Assembly: GCF_029846635.1 (NCBI RefSeq) | Contig: NZ_JARVTG010000001.1 | Coordinates: 3,538,501-3,602,500, forward strand | Origin: Pokkaliibacter sp. MBI-7 | GTDB lineage: Bacteria; Pseudomonadota; Gammaproteobacteria; Pseudomonadales; Balneatricaceae | Direction of reading: 5' to 3' | Length of the DNA stretch: 64,000 nt | Shown: positions 6,562 through 15,770 of the stretch, piece by piece | How positions within the stretch are numbered: position 1 is the stretch's first letter | Layout: the number at the start of each line of letters is the position of its first letter | Program-made: the position numbers and the translations under genes | The notes under the pieces: generated by a model | Told to the model about the DNA's origin: nothing | Databases searched by the model: none | Seen by the model: only the letters and a program-made list of their open reading frames with translations

Positions 6562-7932
6562 TTATTGCGGATAGCTGGCGGCGGCGCGGGCTCTGATGCT
6601 GTCGAAGTCATCGCGAGTCAGTATCTCGCCGTCTTTATAGACCAGACGCAGATCTGACGGCTGATTGAGGAACTGCTCGATGCTGACCTGTACGGTGTGG
6701 CCGTTGATCAGATCCAGCACGCCGCGTTTGCTCTTCTTACCGCTGTCGGTGATGGGGTCTTTGTAGACTGCCCGCCACTCACCATCAACACAGACGGCAC
6801 TGGCTTTCATGGCAAACCGCTGGGTATCACGGTCGACGCCCTGCAGCAGGGCGCCACCCATGCCGAAGGCGATATTATCGGTTGACCAGCGCTTGGCCAT
6901 CATTTTGCGCAGGATGCGCTCGATGCTGTCGAGATTGACGCCATCTCCCTGAATGATCCGCACCTTGTTATTCAGCACCTTGTAGCCCTTGCTGTTCAGG
7001 CGGTAGCCAAAGCGTTTGCCAAGGCGTTTGAGCAGCACGGGGATCACCTTGACCGGATCACCGCTATCGGGGCGGATAACCACGATGCCATCACGTTCGC
7101 TGATATCCATACGCAATTCGTCACCCCAGATGGAGTCGACGGCGTTGTAAATGTCGTAGCTGTCGGATACACAGGCGACCGGCCCGGTGGGGAATTGACG
7201 CAGCAGATTGCGATAGGCCCCGGCTTCGTTGGCGCGGCCCCAGGCGGTAATGGTGCTGTGTTCACTGGCGGGGATACTGTAGCCGGCCATATCTGCCGCG
7301 TAGTAACGGCGGGCATAACGCAGGGCTGACAGGGTGTCGGTGCCCATAAAGTTCACCAGGTGCGCCATGCCACCGATACCTGCACTCTCTTCGGAGGAGG
7401 CACCACGGGCGCCGAAGTCATGCAGCTTGAACGGCAGCCCGTCCTGAGTGTCACAGGTTGCCTGCATAAAGCGGCCAATGGTCTGCTTGATGTGGTAGGA
7501 CAGGGTGCTGACCGTAGTCGGGTACCAGATGCCGCGCAGTAACAGGGGTTCAAGGTGTCCGGGTAGCCAGAAGAACTCCGGCAGGGTGTTGACGATGCCC
7601 AGCAGGATATTGCGCGTGGGCAGAATGCTGCCTTCCGGTACAGCCTTGATGGCCAGTGGGAAATAGCCAAGTGCTATCAGTGCTTTCCAGCCCGATTCGT
7701 TGAACGGTTCGCCGTGTGCGGCGGCAATGGCACGGGCCTCCTCAAGGTCGTCCAGCGTCGGGAAGTGCTCATTGAGATCCATCAGCGCTTTCTGCAGACC
7801 GAAAAACAGCACGTCGTCAAACAGGCCGCCGCGGCTTTCGATGTAGCTGAAAATGTACTGGGTATTGCGTGGATACTGCAGGAAGTGGCTGAGTTTGTAG
7901 CTGTCGGTGTTGAGGATCAGATTCATTTTCAT
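6562..7932 (-). CDS. nadV: Nicotinamide phosphoribosyltransferase
   Basis: Converts nicotinamide and PRPP to NMN, the first step of the two-step nicotinamide salvage route to NAD; cytoplasmic. About 456 residues, the usual NAMPT length. Visible family features: NTDSYKLSH near the N-terminus, FHDFGARGASS-type loop (LHDFGARGASSEES), and the phosphate-binding VIRPDSGDPVKV stretch, then FGMGGALLQ near the end. Start set at ATG 7932 (MKMNLI) because GGAG lies about 8 bases upstream; an in-frame ATG at 7950 would add six residues. It is the second gene of an operon with the NMN adenylyltransferase upstream and is followed by a strong terminator. NadV is patchily distributed in bacteria and also occurs in phages, so horizontal origin is plausible. 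Confidence 0.93.
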   Translation of the reverse strand: MKMNLILNTDSYKLSHFLQYPRNTQYIFSYIESRGGLFDDVLFFGLQKALMDLNEHFPTLDDLEEARAIAAAHGEPFNESGWKALIALGYFPLAIKAVPEGSILPTRNILLGIVNTLPEFFWLPGHLEPLLLRGIWYPTTVSTLSYHIKQTIGRFMQATCDTQDGLPFKLHDFGARGASSEESAGIGGMAHLVNFMGTDTLSALRYARRYYAADMAGYSIPASEHSTITAWGRANEAGAYRNLLRQFPTGPVACVSDSYDIYNAVDSIWGDELRMDISERDGIVVIRPDSGDPVKVIPVLLKRLGKRFGYRLNSKGYKVLNNKVRIIQGDGVNLDSIERILRKMMAKRWSTDNIAFGMGGALLQGVDRDTQRFAMKASAVCVDGEWRAVYKDPITDSGKKSKRGVLDLINGHTVQVSIEQFLNQPSDLRLVYKDGEILTRDDFDSIRARAAASYPQ

Positions 7933-8020
7933 GATGTACGCTCCGTACACTGAAGTGTCATTGTCGGGCAGTGGCAGCTCCTGCCAATGCCCCGCGTTGG
8001 GTGCTGACTGATAATGCCCA

Positions 8021-8062
8021 GTTACAGCAACCCGGTAAAGCTGTTACAGCGACCCGGTAAAG
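8021..8062. repeat. 20-bp tandem duplication at the nadM stop
   Basis: GTTACAGCAACCCGGTAAAG (8021-8040) is repeated with one change at 8043-8062, two bases later. The second copy contains the stop codon and last codons of the NadM-Nudix gene, so the first is a duplicated, non-coding copy of the gene's 3' end in the nadM-nadV spacer. Confidence 0.85.
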
Positions 8063-9096
8063 AAGTCGATGATGTCGCCGTGGTCATCATAAAGCGCCAT
8101 GGCGCGGGCTTTAGCCAGCGGTATCCATCTGGCATCCTGCGCATCATCCGAGCCTTTGACCTTGGGCAGGCGACCGTCGGCATCGGCGGCAATTTCGATC
8201 AGGAACGCCATGGTCACCCTCGGAATGCCCAGTGAGCGCCGCGGATCATCGAACATCTGCCGTGCCTTGATGGAGCCTGCCACCACGCGGGCCGGCACCT
8301 TGACCCGGGTTTCCTCGAACAGTTCACGCAGTGCCGCCTGCTCGAAGGTTTCATCGCGCTGGACAAAACCACCGGGCAAGGCCCAGCAGTCTTTGCCGGG
8401 GGCGTATTTGCGCTGCACCAGTAACACATGACCTTTGCACAGCAGGATGGTGTCAGCACAGAGAAACTTGAGGGTGTCGGGGTAGGGATAGCTGGCAAAG
8501 CGTGCCTGTTCTTCGCTGTAGTAGCGGTACTCGGCCAGCAGATTGGCAAAGTGGGGAGCATCATTGCCGAGCATGGTGTCTGCCACGTAAGTCGGCACCA
8601 GCGTGCGGTAATCAGCGAGTGACTGCAACGCGCTGGCGAACCAGCAGGTGCGGATGTCGGTGGCATCCACATTCACGATTTTCTCAACCGCCTCAAACCG
8701 CCATTGCGGGAAGGAGTGCAGGTAGTAGGAAGACGCATCCTTTTCGTAGCCAACCAACGTGATGTCAGCATCTTCTTCATCGTCCAGCAGGGCATGGATC
8801 TGGTAGAAGCATTCCACTTCCCACTTGGTGTCGTTGTACATGTAGTCGTTGATAGGGACCACAGACAGGCGATCAGCGGGGAAGCTGATGTTCTTTTTTA
8901 CCGCCAGTTCGGTAAAGGCAGTACGAATCCAGTGCTCGCGTTCGCTGAAGGTAAAGGGATTCTTGATGGAGCGGCGGCGATTGGCAGAGCCGAGCAGGAC
9001 AAAGACGCGATCAAAGCGATCCTGCAGGTAAGAGAAAACAGAGAGGTGTCCATTGTGCACGGGCTGAAAACGCCCGATAAAAATACCGACTTTCAT
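8044..9096 (-). CDS. nadM: Bifunctional NMN adenylyltransferase / Nudix hydrolase
   Basis: 350 residues. The N-terminal half (1-~180) is a nucleotidyltransferase with GRFQPVHNGH (the HxGH ATP-binding motif, residues ~8-18) and a C-terminal region near NVDATDIRTCWF with the ISSTxxR-like position; it adenylates NMN to NAD. The C-terminal half (~200-345) is a Nudix domain with the box GGFVQRDETFEQAALRE followed by LFEETRV, matching Gx5Ex7REUxEExGU, probably an ADP-ribose pyrophosphatase. The same two-domain enzyme is known from Synechocystis (slr0787, next to nadV slr0788) and Francisella. First gene of the nadM-nadV operon; 111 bp separate the genes. The product can rebuild NAD from nicotinamide and clear ADP-ribose. 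Confidence 0.93.
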   Translation of the reverse strand: MKVGIFIGRFQPVHNGHLSVFSYLQDRFDRVFVLLGSANRRRSIKNPFTFSEREHWIRTAFTELAVKKNISFPADRLSVVPINDYMYNDTKWEVECFYQIHALLDDEEDADITLVGYEKDASSYYLHSFPQWRFEAVEKIVNVDATDIRTCWFASALQSLADYRTLVPTYVADTMLGNDAPHFANLLAEYRYYSEEQARFASYPYPDTLKFLCADTILLCKGHVLLVQRKYAPGKDCWALPGGFVQRDETFEQAALRELFEETRVKVPARVVAGSIKARQMFDDPRRSLGIPRVTMAFLIEIAADADGRLPKVKGSDDAQDARWIPLAKARAMALYDDHGDIIDFFTGSL

Positions 9097-9326
9097 GCCA
9101 TAAGCCCCTTATGGATGGTGTGGTGTGTTATCAGGTTGGGAGCCCCTCCCGAACCTGATCACCAGTATGCGCAGCTGAGCGGAGATTGCAACCTCCAGAA
9201 AACTGTTCACGCTTTTGCGAGCTTACCTTCAGGCAATGAACAGTGCGCTGAGGAAGTGGAGCCCTCTGCCCTGAAGGCGTTTTTCTGAGGTTGTTGCACG
9301 CCTGACAGGGCGATGGAGATTGCCGA

Positions 9327-9725
9327 TCAGCCCTGTTCGGGGGAGTAGACCTGCACGCTTTCCTGCTCATTGGCATCATTACGCGCCACCAGCGCCATGG
9401 CGGCTTCGGTGGTGCTGAGATTGACGGGCTGATGGGGAACGCCCGCCGGGATGAAGATAAAGTCGCCCTGATGATTGACCACGGATTTTTTCAGGTTTTC
9501 ACCGTAGAAAGTTTCCACACTGCCCTTGAGCAGATAGATCGCTGTTTCATACCCCTTGTGATAGTGCGGCTCGGCTTTGGCGCCTGCCGGAATCACCACA
9601 ATGTTCATGGAAATACCGCTGGAGCCCGCCGTGGCTTCGGAGATGCCGACAAAGTTGGGCAGGCGCTGAATAGTATCGATGGTTTCCTGTGGCCTGACGG
9701 TAATGATGTCTTTTTCGAGATCCAT
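9327..9725 (-). CDS. Cupin-domain protein
   Basis: 132 residues, a single small beta-barrel. The metal-binding cupin motif 1 is visible as PHYHKGYETAIYLLKGSVE (HxH, E, G) and motif 2 as GDFIFIPAGVPHQPVN (G...P...H). Such proteins bind a divalent metal and act as isomerases, dioxygenases or sensors; the substrate cannot be read from sequence. The gene has an upstream GAGGAACG before ATG 9725 and lies 230 bp before nadM on the same strand; co-transcription is possible but not shown. The 230-bp gap (9097-9326) contains no gene I can support. Confidence 0.8.
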   Translation of the reverse strand: MDLEKDIITVRPQETIDTIQRLPNFVGISEATAGSSGISMNIVVIPAGAKAEPHYHKGYETAIYLLKGSVETFYGENLKKSVVNHQGDFIFIPAGVPHQPVNLSTTEAAMALVARNDANEQESVQVYSPEQG

Positions 9726-9818
9726 GACGTTCCTCCTCGGTTCTGAATGGGCGTTACAGGCTGGTAAGACGCGTTATTGACGCTGTCTCCGACGGCGCCA
9801 GCCGATTCTCACCACCTG

Positions 9819-12800
9819 CTAACCTTGCTGCAACAGCTGCTCGTACTGCAATGCCTCGACAGGTCGACTGATCAGATAGCCCTGCGCCAGATCGCAGCCG
9901 CACTCCCTGAGTAGCTGCATATGGCCCTGGGTTTCCACCCCTTCGGCGATGGCCTGCATTTTCAGCTCATGGGCCATGTTGGTGATCATGCGAACGATAG
10001 CCCGGTCTTTCTCGCTGTTGGCTGATGCCACAATGAAGGAGCGGTCGATTTTTAGCCAGTCGATTTCAAAGCGGCTGAGGGTAGCCAGACTGGAATAACC
10101 GGTGCCGAAGTCATCAATGGCGACCGAGCTGCCCAGCGCCTTGATATCGCTGATGACCTCCCGTATTGCGATGCTGTCCTCCAGCAGGGTGGACTCGGTC
10201 AGCTCAATCTCGATTTGCGCCGGTGAGATACCGGCTTCACGGGTACAGCGTTGCAGCAGTTCCGGTACGTCAGTGCGGTAAATCTGTATGCCCGAGACAT
10301 TCACCGCAATCCGCGAGGCCAGGCCCATGTCCCGCCAGCGGCGAGCCTGTTCGCAGGCCTGTCGCAGCACCCATTCACCGAGCGGCACAATAAGGCCGGT
10401 TTCCTCTGCCAGTGGGATAAAGTCCAGCGGGCTGATCATGCGGCCATCGGCACGAGGCCAGCGCAACAGTGCCTCACAACCGACAATATGCTGCTCACGG
10501 ATAGCCAGTTGGGGCTGGTAATAGAGGCGAAAGCTTTGCTCCGTCAGTGCCTGACGCAGTTCATTGATCAGGGTGTGGCGGCGTATGGCTTCGTCGTTCA
10601 TCTCCTGACGGAAGAAGCTGTAGCAGCTGCGTCCCTTTTCCTTGGAGTGGTACATCGCGGTATCGGCTTTCTGCAGCAGGACATCAAAGTCTTCCCCGTC
10701 GGCGGGGGCAATGACGATACCTATCGACACAGAGGTGGGAATCGAATGCTGTTGCACCCGCAGGGGGGTGGTGAAGGCGGTGAGAATGCGCTGCGTGCGC
10801 ATGGCAACATCAGCCGCACTGTCGATGTCCGGCATCAGGATGATGAACTCATCGCCGCCCTGACGGCTGATGGTGTCGTTTTCACTGAGACAGTTACGCA
10901 GCAGATGGACACAGGCAATCAGCAGGTCATCGCCGACCTTGTGGCCGAGGGAGTCGTTGACGTGCTTGAAGTTATCCAGATCGAGCAGCAGGAAAGCGGC
11001 CGAGCGGCCCATGCGTCTGGCCTGATCCAGCGCATAGTCAAAGCGATCACGCAGCAGCAGGCGATTGGGCAGGCTGGTCAGCACATCATGGTTGGCGAGG
11101 AACTGGATTTTTTCCTCGGCCGCCTTACGGTCGGAAATGTCCTGAAAGGAGCCGATGTAGTTGACGACCTTGCCGTACTCATCCAGCACCGTGGAGATCG
11201 ACAGCCACTTGGGATAGCAATCACCATTCTTGCGCCGGTCGATCACCTCACCCGACCAGCGGCCGCTGGCGCGCAGATCGTGCCACATTCCCCGGTAGAA
11301 ACGGGATGGATGATGCCCTGATTTCAGCAGCGAGGGCGTGCGGCCAATGACTTCGTGTGCACTGTACCCGGTGGTATCACAGAAGGCCTGATTGACCTCC
11401 AGAATGACCGCGTTGTGATCGGTCACCATGATGGCATCGGAGCTGTGCTCGAACACCGTATGAGCGAGCTTGAGCTGGGCTTCCTGCTCGCGCCTCAGGG
11501 TAATGTCGCAGACTACCCAGATGGAATCCTCCAGCGGTGCGTGGCGGTCAAGAGGGCAACCGGTAACCTGACACCAGATCGGCCTGCCGTCTCGGTGCCT
11601 GAACTGGAACTCCGCATCGACGTAGCCGGTCTTTTCCAGTGTCCGGTAGATCAGCTGCCGGCTGGCCTCCCAGTCTTCCGCGCTGGGGAACAGTACCGAG
11701 GTGTTCTGACCGATGATGTCACTGGCGCTCGGCCAGCCAAAGATGCTGGCCAGATGCTGATTACAGTTGACGATGGTGCGGTTGCGCATGTGCGCAATAC
11801 CGACGTAGGCATTCTCGAAAATTGCCTGCAGCTCATCCACTAGCTGGCGGATACGCAGCTCCTGCAGGTGCCGCGTGGTGATGTCGGACAGCGTCATCAG
11901 CCGTCCGCCGCCGGGCAGTTCACTCTCATGCACGCTCAGAATACGTCCGCTACTGAGGTGAATCTGCTGTGGCTGGTTGAGCTGGTCGATGCGGTACTGA
12001 CCTTCCATCGCCTGCAGGATGAGGTCGCGGGTCATGGATGTTGAAGGTGATGCGGGCAGGGGCAGCACTGCAGCCAGCCGGTCATTCCAGTGCTGGAAGT
12101 AGTTTTCCTCATCAAAGGTAACGACACCTTCCTCAAGGTTATCCAGCGTAATCTGCAACCGCTCGGCCTGTCGGGCCCGTTCCTGCTCCCGGCGCCGCGC
12201 TTCTCCCCGCTTGATATCGCTGATATCGGCATAGTTGCCGACCACGCCGCCATCCGAAGTCGGATGTTCGGAAATACGCAGCCAGACGGCATCGGCAAGA
12301 TTGACCTCCACCGTGCTGGGCAACCCATTACGGGCCTGCTGATGATTGTGCTGCCACTGCTGCAGCCAGGCCGCTGCGCCGAGCTGTTGCTCCATCTCAT
12401 GCAGCCACTGACTGAAAGGCTGCCCGGTGGCAATGGCCTTCACCTGCAGCAGTTGCGCCCAGTAGGTCTGGAATTGCGGGTTGACCATCACCAGCACATC
12501 GTTCTCATCGCACAGGGCAAAGCCGTCTGCACTGCAGGCGATGGATTCGGTTAGTCGGGTACGGGCCATGTCGGCATCCTGACGCTGCTGCGCCAGTTCT
12601 GCATTGCTGTCCTGCAGTGCGTGCAGGGCTTCATCCAGCGCCTGAGTACGCTGTTGTACCAGATCGCCCAGTAGCACCGTGGACTGGAAAAAACTGTAAT
12701 CCGAGCCCTGCTGATCGAGGCCCTGTTCCACCCGATCCATCAGCACTCGAATGATCTTGTCACGGCGATGCAGTTCGGCCTGCAGGTCTTTATCAACGGC

Positions 12801-12836
12801 AGCAACGCGGGCCTTGAGCCCGGGATGATTAAGCAT
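9819..12836 (-). CDS. Multi-PAS GGDEF-EAL c-di-GMP signalling protein
   Basis: About 1005 residues, cytoplasmic, no membrane segment. After an N-terminal coiled-coil-like region come about four PAS-like sensor domains (around 90-200, 225-320, 335-450, 460-570), then GGDEF (~585-740) and EAL (~755-1000). The cyclase motif RQGGDEF is intact but the RxxD inhibitory site five residues upstream is absent. The phosphodiesterase motifs CEALLRW and DDFGTGYSSL are intact, so both activities are possible. ATG 12836 is chosen because GGAGGAAAG precedes it; the frame extends 14 codons upstream into the FIST gene. It follows that gene by 31 bases, so the FIST protein probably controls this enzyme. Confidence 0.93.
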   Translation of the reverse strand: MLNHPGLKARVAAVDKDLQAELHRRDKIIRVLMDRVEQGLDQQGSDYSFFQSTVLLGDLVQQRTQALDEALHALQDSNAELAQQRQDADMARTRLTESIACSADGFALCDENDVLVMVNPQFQTYWAQLLQVKAIATGQPFSQWLHEMEQQLGAAAWLQQWQHNHQQARNGLPSTVEVNLADAVWLRISEHPTSDGGVVGNYADISDIKRGEARRREQERARQAERLQITLDNLEEGVVTFDEENYFQHWNDRLAAVLPLPASPSTSMTRDLILQAMEGQYRIDQLNQPQQIHLSSGRILSVHESELPGGGRLMTLSDITTRHLQELRIRQLVDELQAIFENAYVGIAHMRNRTIVNCNQHLASIFGWPSASDIIGQNTSVLFPSAEDWEASRQLIYRTLEKTGYVDAEFQFRHRDGRPIWCQVTGCPLDRHAPLEDSIWVVCDITLRREQEAQLKLAHTVFEHSSDAIMVTDHNAVILEVNQAFCDTTGYSAHEVIGRTPSLLKSGHHPSRFYRGMWHDLRASGRWSGEVIDRRKNGDCYPKWLSISTVLDEYGKVVNYIGSFQDISDRKAAEEKIQFLANHDVLTSLPNRLLLRDRFDYALDQARRMGRSAAFLLLDLDNFKHVNDSLGHKVGDDLLIACVHLLRNCLSENDTISRQGGDEFIILMPDIDSAADVAMRTQRILTAFTTPLRVQQHSIPTSVSIGIVIAPADGEDFDVLLQKADTAMYHSKEKGRSCYSFFRQEMNDEAIRRHTLINELRQALTEQSFRLYYQPQLAIREQHIVGCEALLRWPRADGRMISPLDFIPLAEETGLIVPLGEWVLRQACEQARRWRDMGLASRIAVNVSGIQIYRTDVPELLQRCTREAGISPAQIEIELTESTLLEDSIAIREVISDIKALGSSVAIDDFGTGYSSLATLSRFEIDWLKIDRSFIVASANSEKDRAIVRMITNMAHELKMQAIAEGVETQGHMQLLRECGCDLAQGYLISRPVEALQYEQLLQQG

Positions 12837-12867
12837 GTTCTTTCCTCCACGCCGAACAGACATGGGC

Positions 12868-13998
12868 TTAGCGGCCAAAGGCGACGCCGGTCAGCGTCTG
12901 GTTGATGTGGATGCCGAAGTGCAGCTCGCCAAAGGAAGAAAAGCCAATGACGTTATGGCGTTGCAGCGTGGCGGAAATCGGCGCCCGCAGCCCTTTCTGA
13001 CGAAACTCCAGATTGCGCAGAATGCAGTCAAAGGCGAGTACACACTGCACCTTGCCAATCTCTGCCTCGGTCGCATCCAGAGCTTCTCTGAGATTGGTCA
13101 GCGCATTCAGCCCGCGGGCCATGGTCAGGACGATGCCTTCATCAATGGCACAGTAAAAACGCAGGCTGTGATCGGCATTGACCTGCTGAATGGAGCGCAC
13201 ATATTCGTGGCCGCCAATACGCACCACGACCGGGAATGCCGCAAATGCCTGCGGGCTGAGCTGACTGACCTGCAGCCCGGCAATACGGGCGTACTCCAGC
13301 GCGGCGGGATAGCCGTTGATTTCGGTGACGATGCGTTCGCAGGGGCGTGCCTCGGTGACGACCATGCGCTCTCCTGCGCGCTCGAAATGCTGAGTCTTGA
13401 TGATGTGGAAGGGCAGGTCAGTACTCAGAATGACCAGTACAGCAGCGTCGCTGCCGCTGAAGTCATTACAGAACACCTGGGTGCGCTCAAAACGCAGGGA
13501 GTCCCCGGCCGAGCCACCAATCACCGGTATATCGCCAAGCAGCAGTTGAATTGCCCGCCCCAGTGGCTCTTCACGCATCGACAGACCGTCGACCAGCAGC
13601 AGCGCCAGACGGTGCTGATGTTCCCGCTGGCGCTGCTGCCAGCTGGCCACCTGTTGCAGGGCTTCCACCTTCTGCTGGCAGCGGGCGCTGTCAAACTGCG
13701 CCAGATCGGTGATGGTGGTGCAGCTGGCGGTGAAGTGGCTCAGAGGAAAGCCCAGCGCGACCACCGAGTCGTCCTGATAGCCCTCCACCCCGATCTCTCC
13801 GGCCGTGGTACAGCCAACGACTTGCGTGGGGGCAGAGAAATGCTGGCGCAGGGCGCGGGTCAGGGCGGCCATGTCATGGCTGGCGGCACAGAACACTATT
13901 ACCAGCGCCAGAGGTACATCAGCAATCTGCTGACGTATCTCATCGGCAGCCTGCTGGCTGTCGGATGCGAAGGAGGTTGCTGTGCGAATGGAGTCCAT
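12868..13998 (-). CDS. FIST-domain sensor protein (NosP-like candidate)
   Basis: About 376 residues with the FIST_N layout (VVGCTTAGEIGVEGY around residues 60-75, then PVIGGSAGDSLRFERTQVF) and FIST_C (ending GFSSFGELHFGIHINQTLTG). FIST proteins are stand-alone small-ligand sensors; the NosP subgroup binds haem and nitric oxide and is encoded beside histidine kinases or c-di-GMP enzymes (established knowledge). Start ATG 13998 has GGAG about 7 bases upstream; a GTG-type start at 14016 is possible. It is the first gene of a two-gene unit with the PAS-GGDEF-EAL protein. Haem binding cannot be judged from sequence, so the ligand is unknown. Confidence 0.88.
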   Translation of the reverse strand: MDSIRTATSFASDSQQAADEIRQQIADVPLALVIVFCAASHDMAALTRALRQHFSAPTQVVGCTTAGEIGVEGYQDDSVVALGFPLSHFTASCTTITDLAQFDSARCQQKVEALQQVASWQQRQREHQHRLALLLVDGLSMREEPLGRAIQLLLGDIPVIGGSAGDSLRFERTQVFCNDFSGSDAAVLVILSTDLPFHIIKTQHFERAGERMVVTEARPCERIVTEINGYPAALEYARIAGLQVSQLSPQAFAAFPVVVRIGGHEYVRSIQQVNADHSLRFYCAIDEGIVLTMARGLNALTNLREALDATEAEIGKVQCVLAFDCILRNLEFRQKGLRAPISATLQRHNVIGFSSFGELHFGIHINQTLTGVAFGR

Positions 13999-14201
13999 CG
14001 TCTGCTCCTGTGCCACTGGTCACATTTTGAGCGGAAAAATAGCATGGAATGTGCAAAAGCGGGGTCGAGCTACCCTGTTAAATATAGCCACTTCCCCGCC
14101 ATTACGGAGCAGAGCAGCGCAGGTTGGCGGCAATTGGCAGTGCGGCTGTCGTGGTCAGTGCAATGCAGTGAGGCGCGGTAGCGGGGCGGAGGGGCAGAGG
14201 G

Positions 14202-14232
14202 GCAAAAAGAAACCCGGCACAGTGGCCGGGTT
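14202..14232 (-). terminator. Terminator of fabV
   Basis: On the minus strand AACCCGGC pairs with GCCGGGTT and is followed by TTTCTTTTTG, about 45 bases beyond the fabV stop. The remainder of 14017-14201 shows no gene; it should hold the promoter of the FIST gene. Confidence 0.85.
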
Positions 14233-14276
14233 GCTCAGAGCATCTTGTCAGCGTGGGTCAGTGTGCCAGTGACGGC

Positions 14277-15455
14277 TTACCACTCGACCATCGGGTTGAC
14301 GTCGGCGTCATAATCCACACCGGCAAAACCGAAACCGAACAGGTGCAGGAATTCCTGATGGTAGCCAGCGTAGTCGCTCAGCTGGTGGAAGTTTTCCTGA
14401 GTGACCTGCTGCCACAGGGCCTTGATTCTGGCCTGAGTGGCGTCATTGGTTTCCTTGCCATCCATGCGCAGACGCTTGGCTTCGTCCAGCTCAGGAGCGG
14501 CGTCAAACAGCTTCTGCTGGAACAGGCCATTGATCTGTTCGATACAGCCTTCGTGCGTACCTTCTTCCTTCATCACCTTGTAGATCAGGGAGATATACAG
14601 CGGCATCACCGGAATGGCCGAGCTGGCCTGGGTGACCAGCGCTTTCAGCGAAGACACATAGGCTTTCAGTTGTTTGTCAGCATAGCTGCTGTTCAGTTCG
14701 GCAGCGGCGCGGTCCAGGTCTTCCTTTGCCTTACCGATGGTGGCGTGGCCATAGATAGGCCAGGTCAGTTCCTTACCGATGTAGGTGTAAGCGGTGGTGC
14801 GGCAGCCATCTGCCAGCAGGTCGGCATCGGCCAGCGCCTTGATCCACAGCTCCCAGTCTTCTCCGCCCATGACTTTGATAGTGTGCTGGATTTCTTCTTC
14901 GCTGGCGGGTTCCAGAGAAATGTCGTGCACCAGATCCTTGTCGGTGTCGTAAGTCTTGGTGGTGTAGGCCTGACCGACAGGCTTCAGTACTGACTTGAAG
15001 GTCTCGCCGCTGGTGGGATCGGTACGGCGGGGGGATGCCAGACTGTAGATGATCAGGTCGACTTTACCCATGTCCTGTTTGATGGCGTCGATGACTTCGG
15101 CCTTGATCTCGTTGGAGAAGGCGTCGCCGTTCAGCGTCCGGGCATACAGACCGGCATCTTTGGCCTGTTGATGAAAAGCGGCGGTGTTGTACCAGCCTGC
15201 AGTGGCGGTCTTGCGCTCGCTGGGTTCTTTCTCGAAGCAGACACCCAGTGTATTGGCGCCATAACCGAAGGCAGACACGATGCGGGAGGCCAGACCGTAG
15301 CCGGTGGAGCAACCCAGCACCAGAACGTTTTTGGGGCCTTCGCCGAAGGGCGCCTGAGCCTTCACATAGTCGATCTGTTGCTGGACGTTAGCTGCACAGC
15401 CCACGGGGTGCGCGTTGGTGCAGATAAAGCCACGAATCTTGGGCTGAATAATCAT
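14277..15455 (-). CDS. fabV: Enoyl-[acyl-carrier-protein] reductase FabV
   Basis: 392 residues, the normal FabV length (longer than FabI). Reduces trans-2-enoyl-ACP with NADH in the last step of each fatty-acid elongation cycle; cytoplasmic. The N-terminal VLGCSTGYGLASRIVSAFGYG is the NADH-binding glycine-rich loop. SLASPRRTDP follows at about 135, and the catalytic Y-x8-K is seen in YTYIGKELTWPIYGHATIGK (about residue 235). FabV enzymes are intrinsically insensitive to triclosan. Single transcription unit with its own terminator. Upstream (15456-15770) there is a hexanucleotide tandem array instead of a gene. Confidence 0.96.
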   Translation of the reverse strand: MIIQPKIRGFICTNAHPVGCAANVQQQIDYVKAQAPFGEGPKNVLVLGCSTGYGLASRIVSAFGYGANTLGVCFEKEPSERKTATAGWYNTAAFHQQAKDAGLYARTLNGDAFSNEIKAEVIDAIKQDMGKVDLIIYSLASPRRTDPTSGETFKSVLKPVGQAYTTKTYDTDKDLVHDISLEPASEEEIQHTIKVMGGEDWELWIKALADADLLADGCRTTAYTYIGKELTWPIYGHATIGKAKEDLDRAAAELNSSYADKQLKAYVSSLKALVTQASSAIPVMPLYISLIYKVMKEEGTHEGCIEQINGLFQQKLFDAAPELDEAKRLRMDGKETNDATQARIKALWQQVTQENFHQLSDYAGYHQEFLHLFGFGFAGVDYDADVNPMVEW

Positions 15456-15644
15456 GGAGCCTCATTCCCCTGTTTTGACTGTGCACATTGTAATCGCAAG
15501 GTAAGCAGATACAACCATGGCCGCTGTTTACCACCAGGAACCTGTTCACGATCTGCTCTGCATTGGCCACACGGCGTTGAAAAGCCCCCGAAATGCTCAT
15601 TCCGGGCAGCTGGACTCTTCTGCTTCCTTCGCGCTTTTCGCCTT

Positions 15645-15734
<90 letters not shown>

Positions 15735-15770
15735 TTCGTGAGATCGTCAACACGTTCTCAGACGGTAGCG

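Noticed and set aside
10251..11321. 356-codon frame opposite the GGDEF-EAL gene
   Set aside because: Shadow of a gene with clear GGDEF and EAL motifs.
12835..14181. 448-codon plus-strand frame over the FIST gene
   Set aside because: Antisense to recognisable FIST domains.
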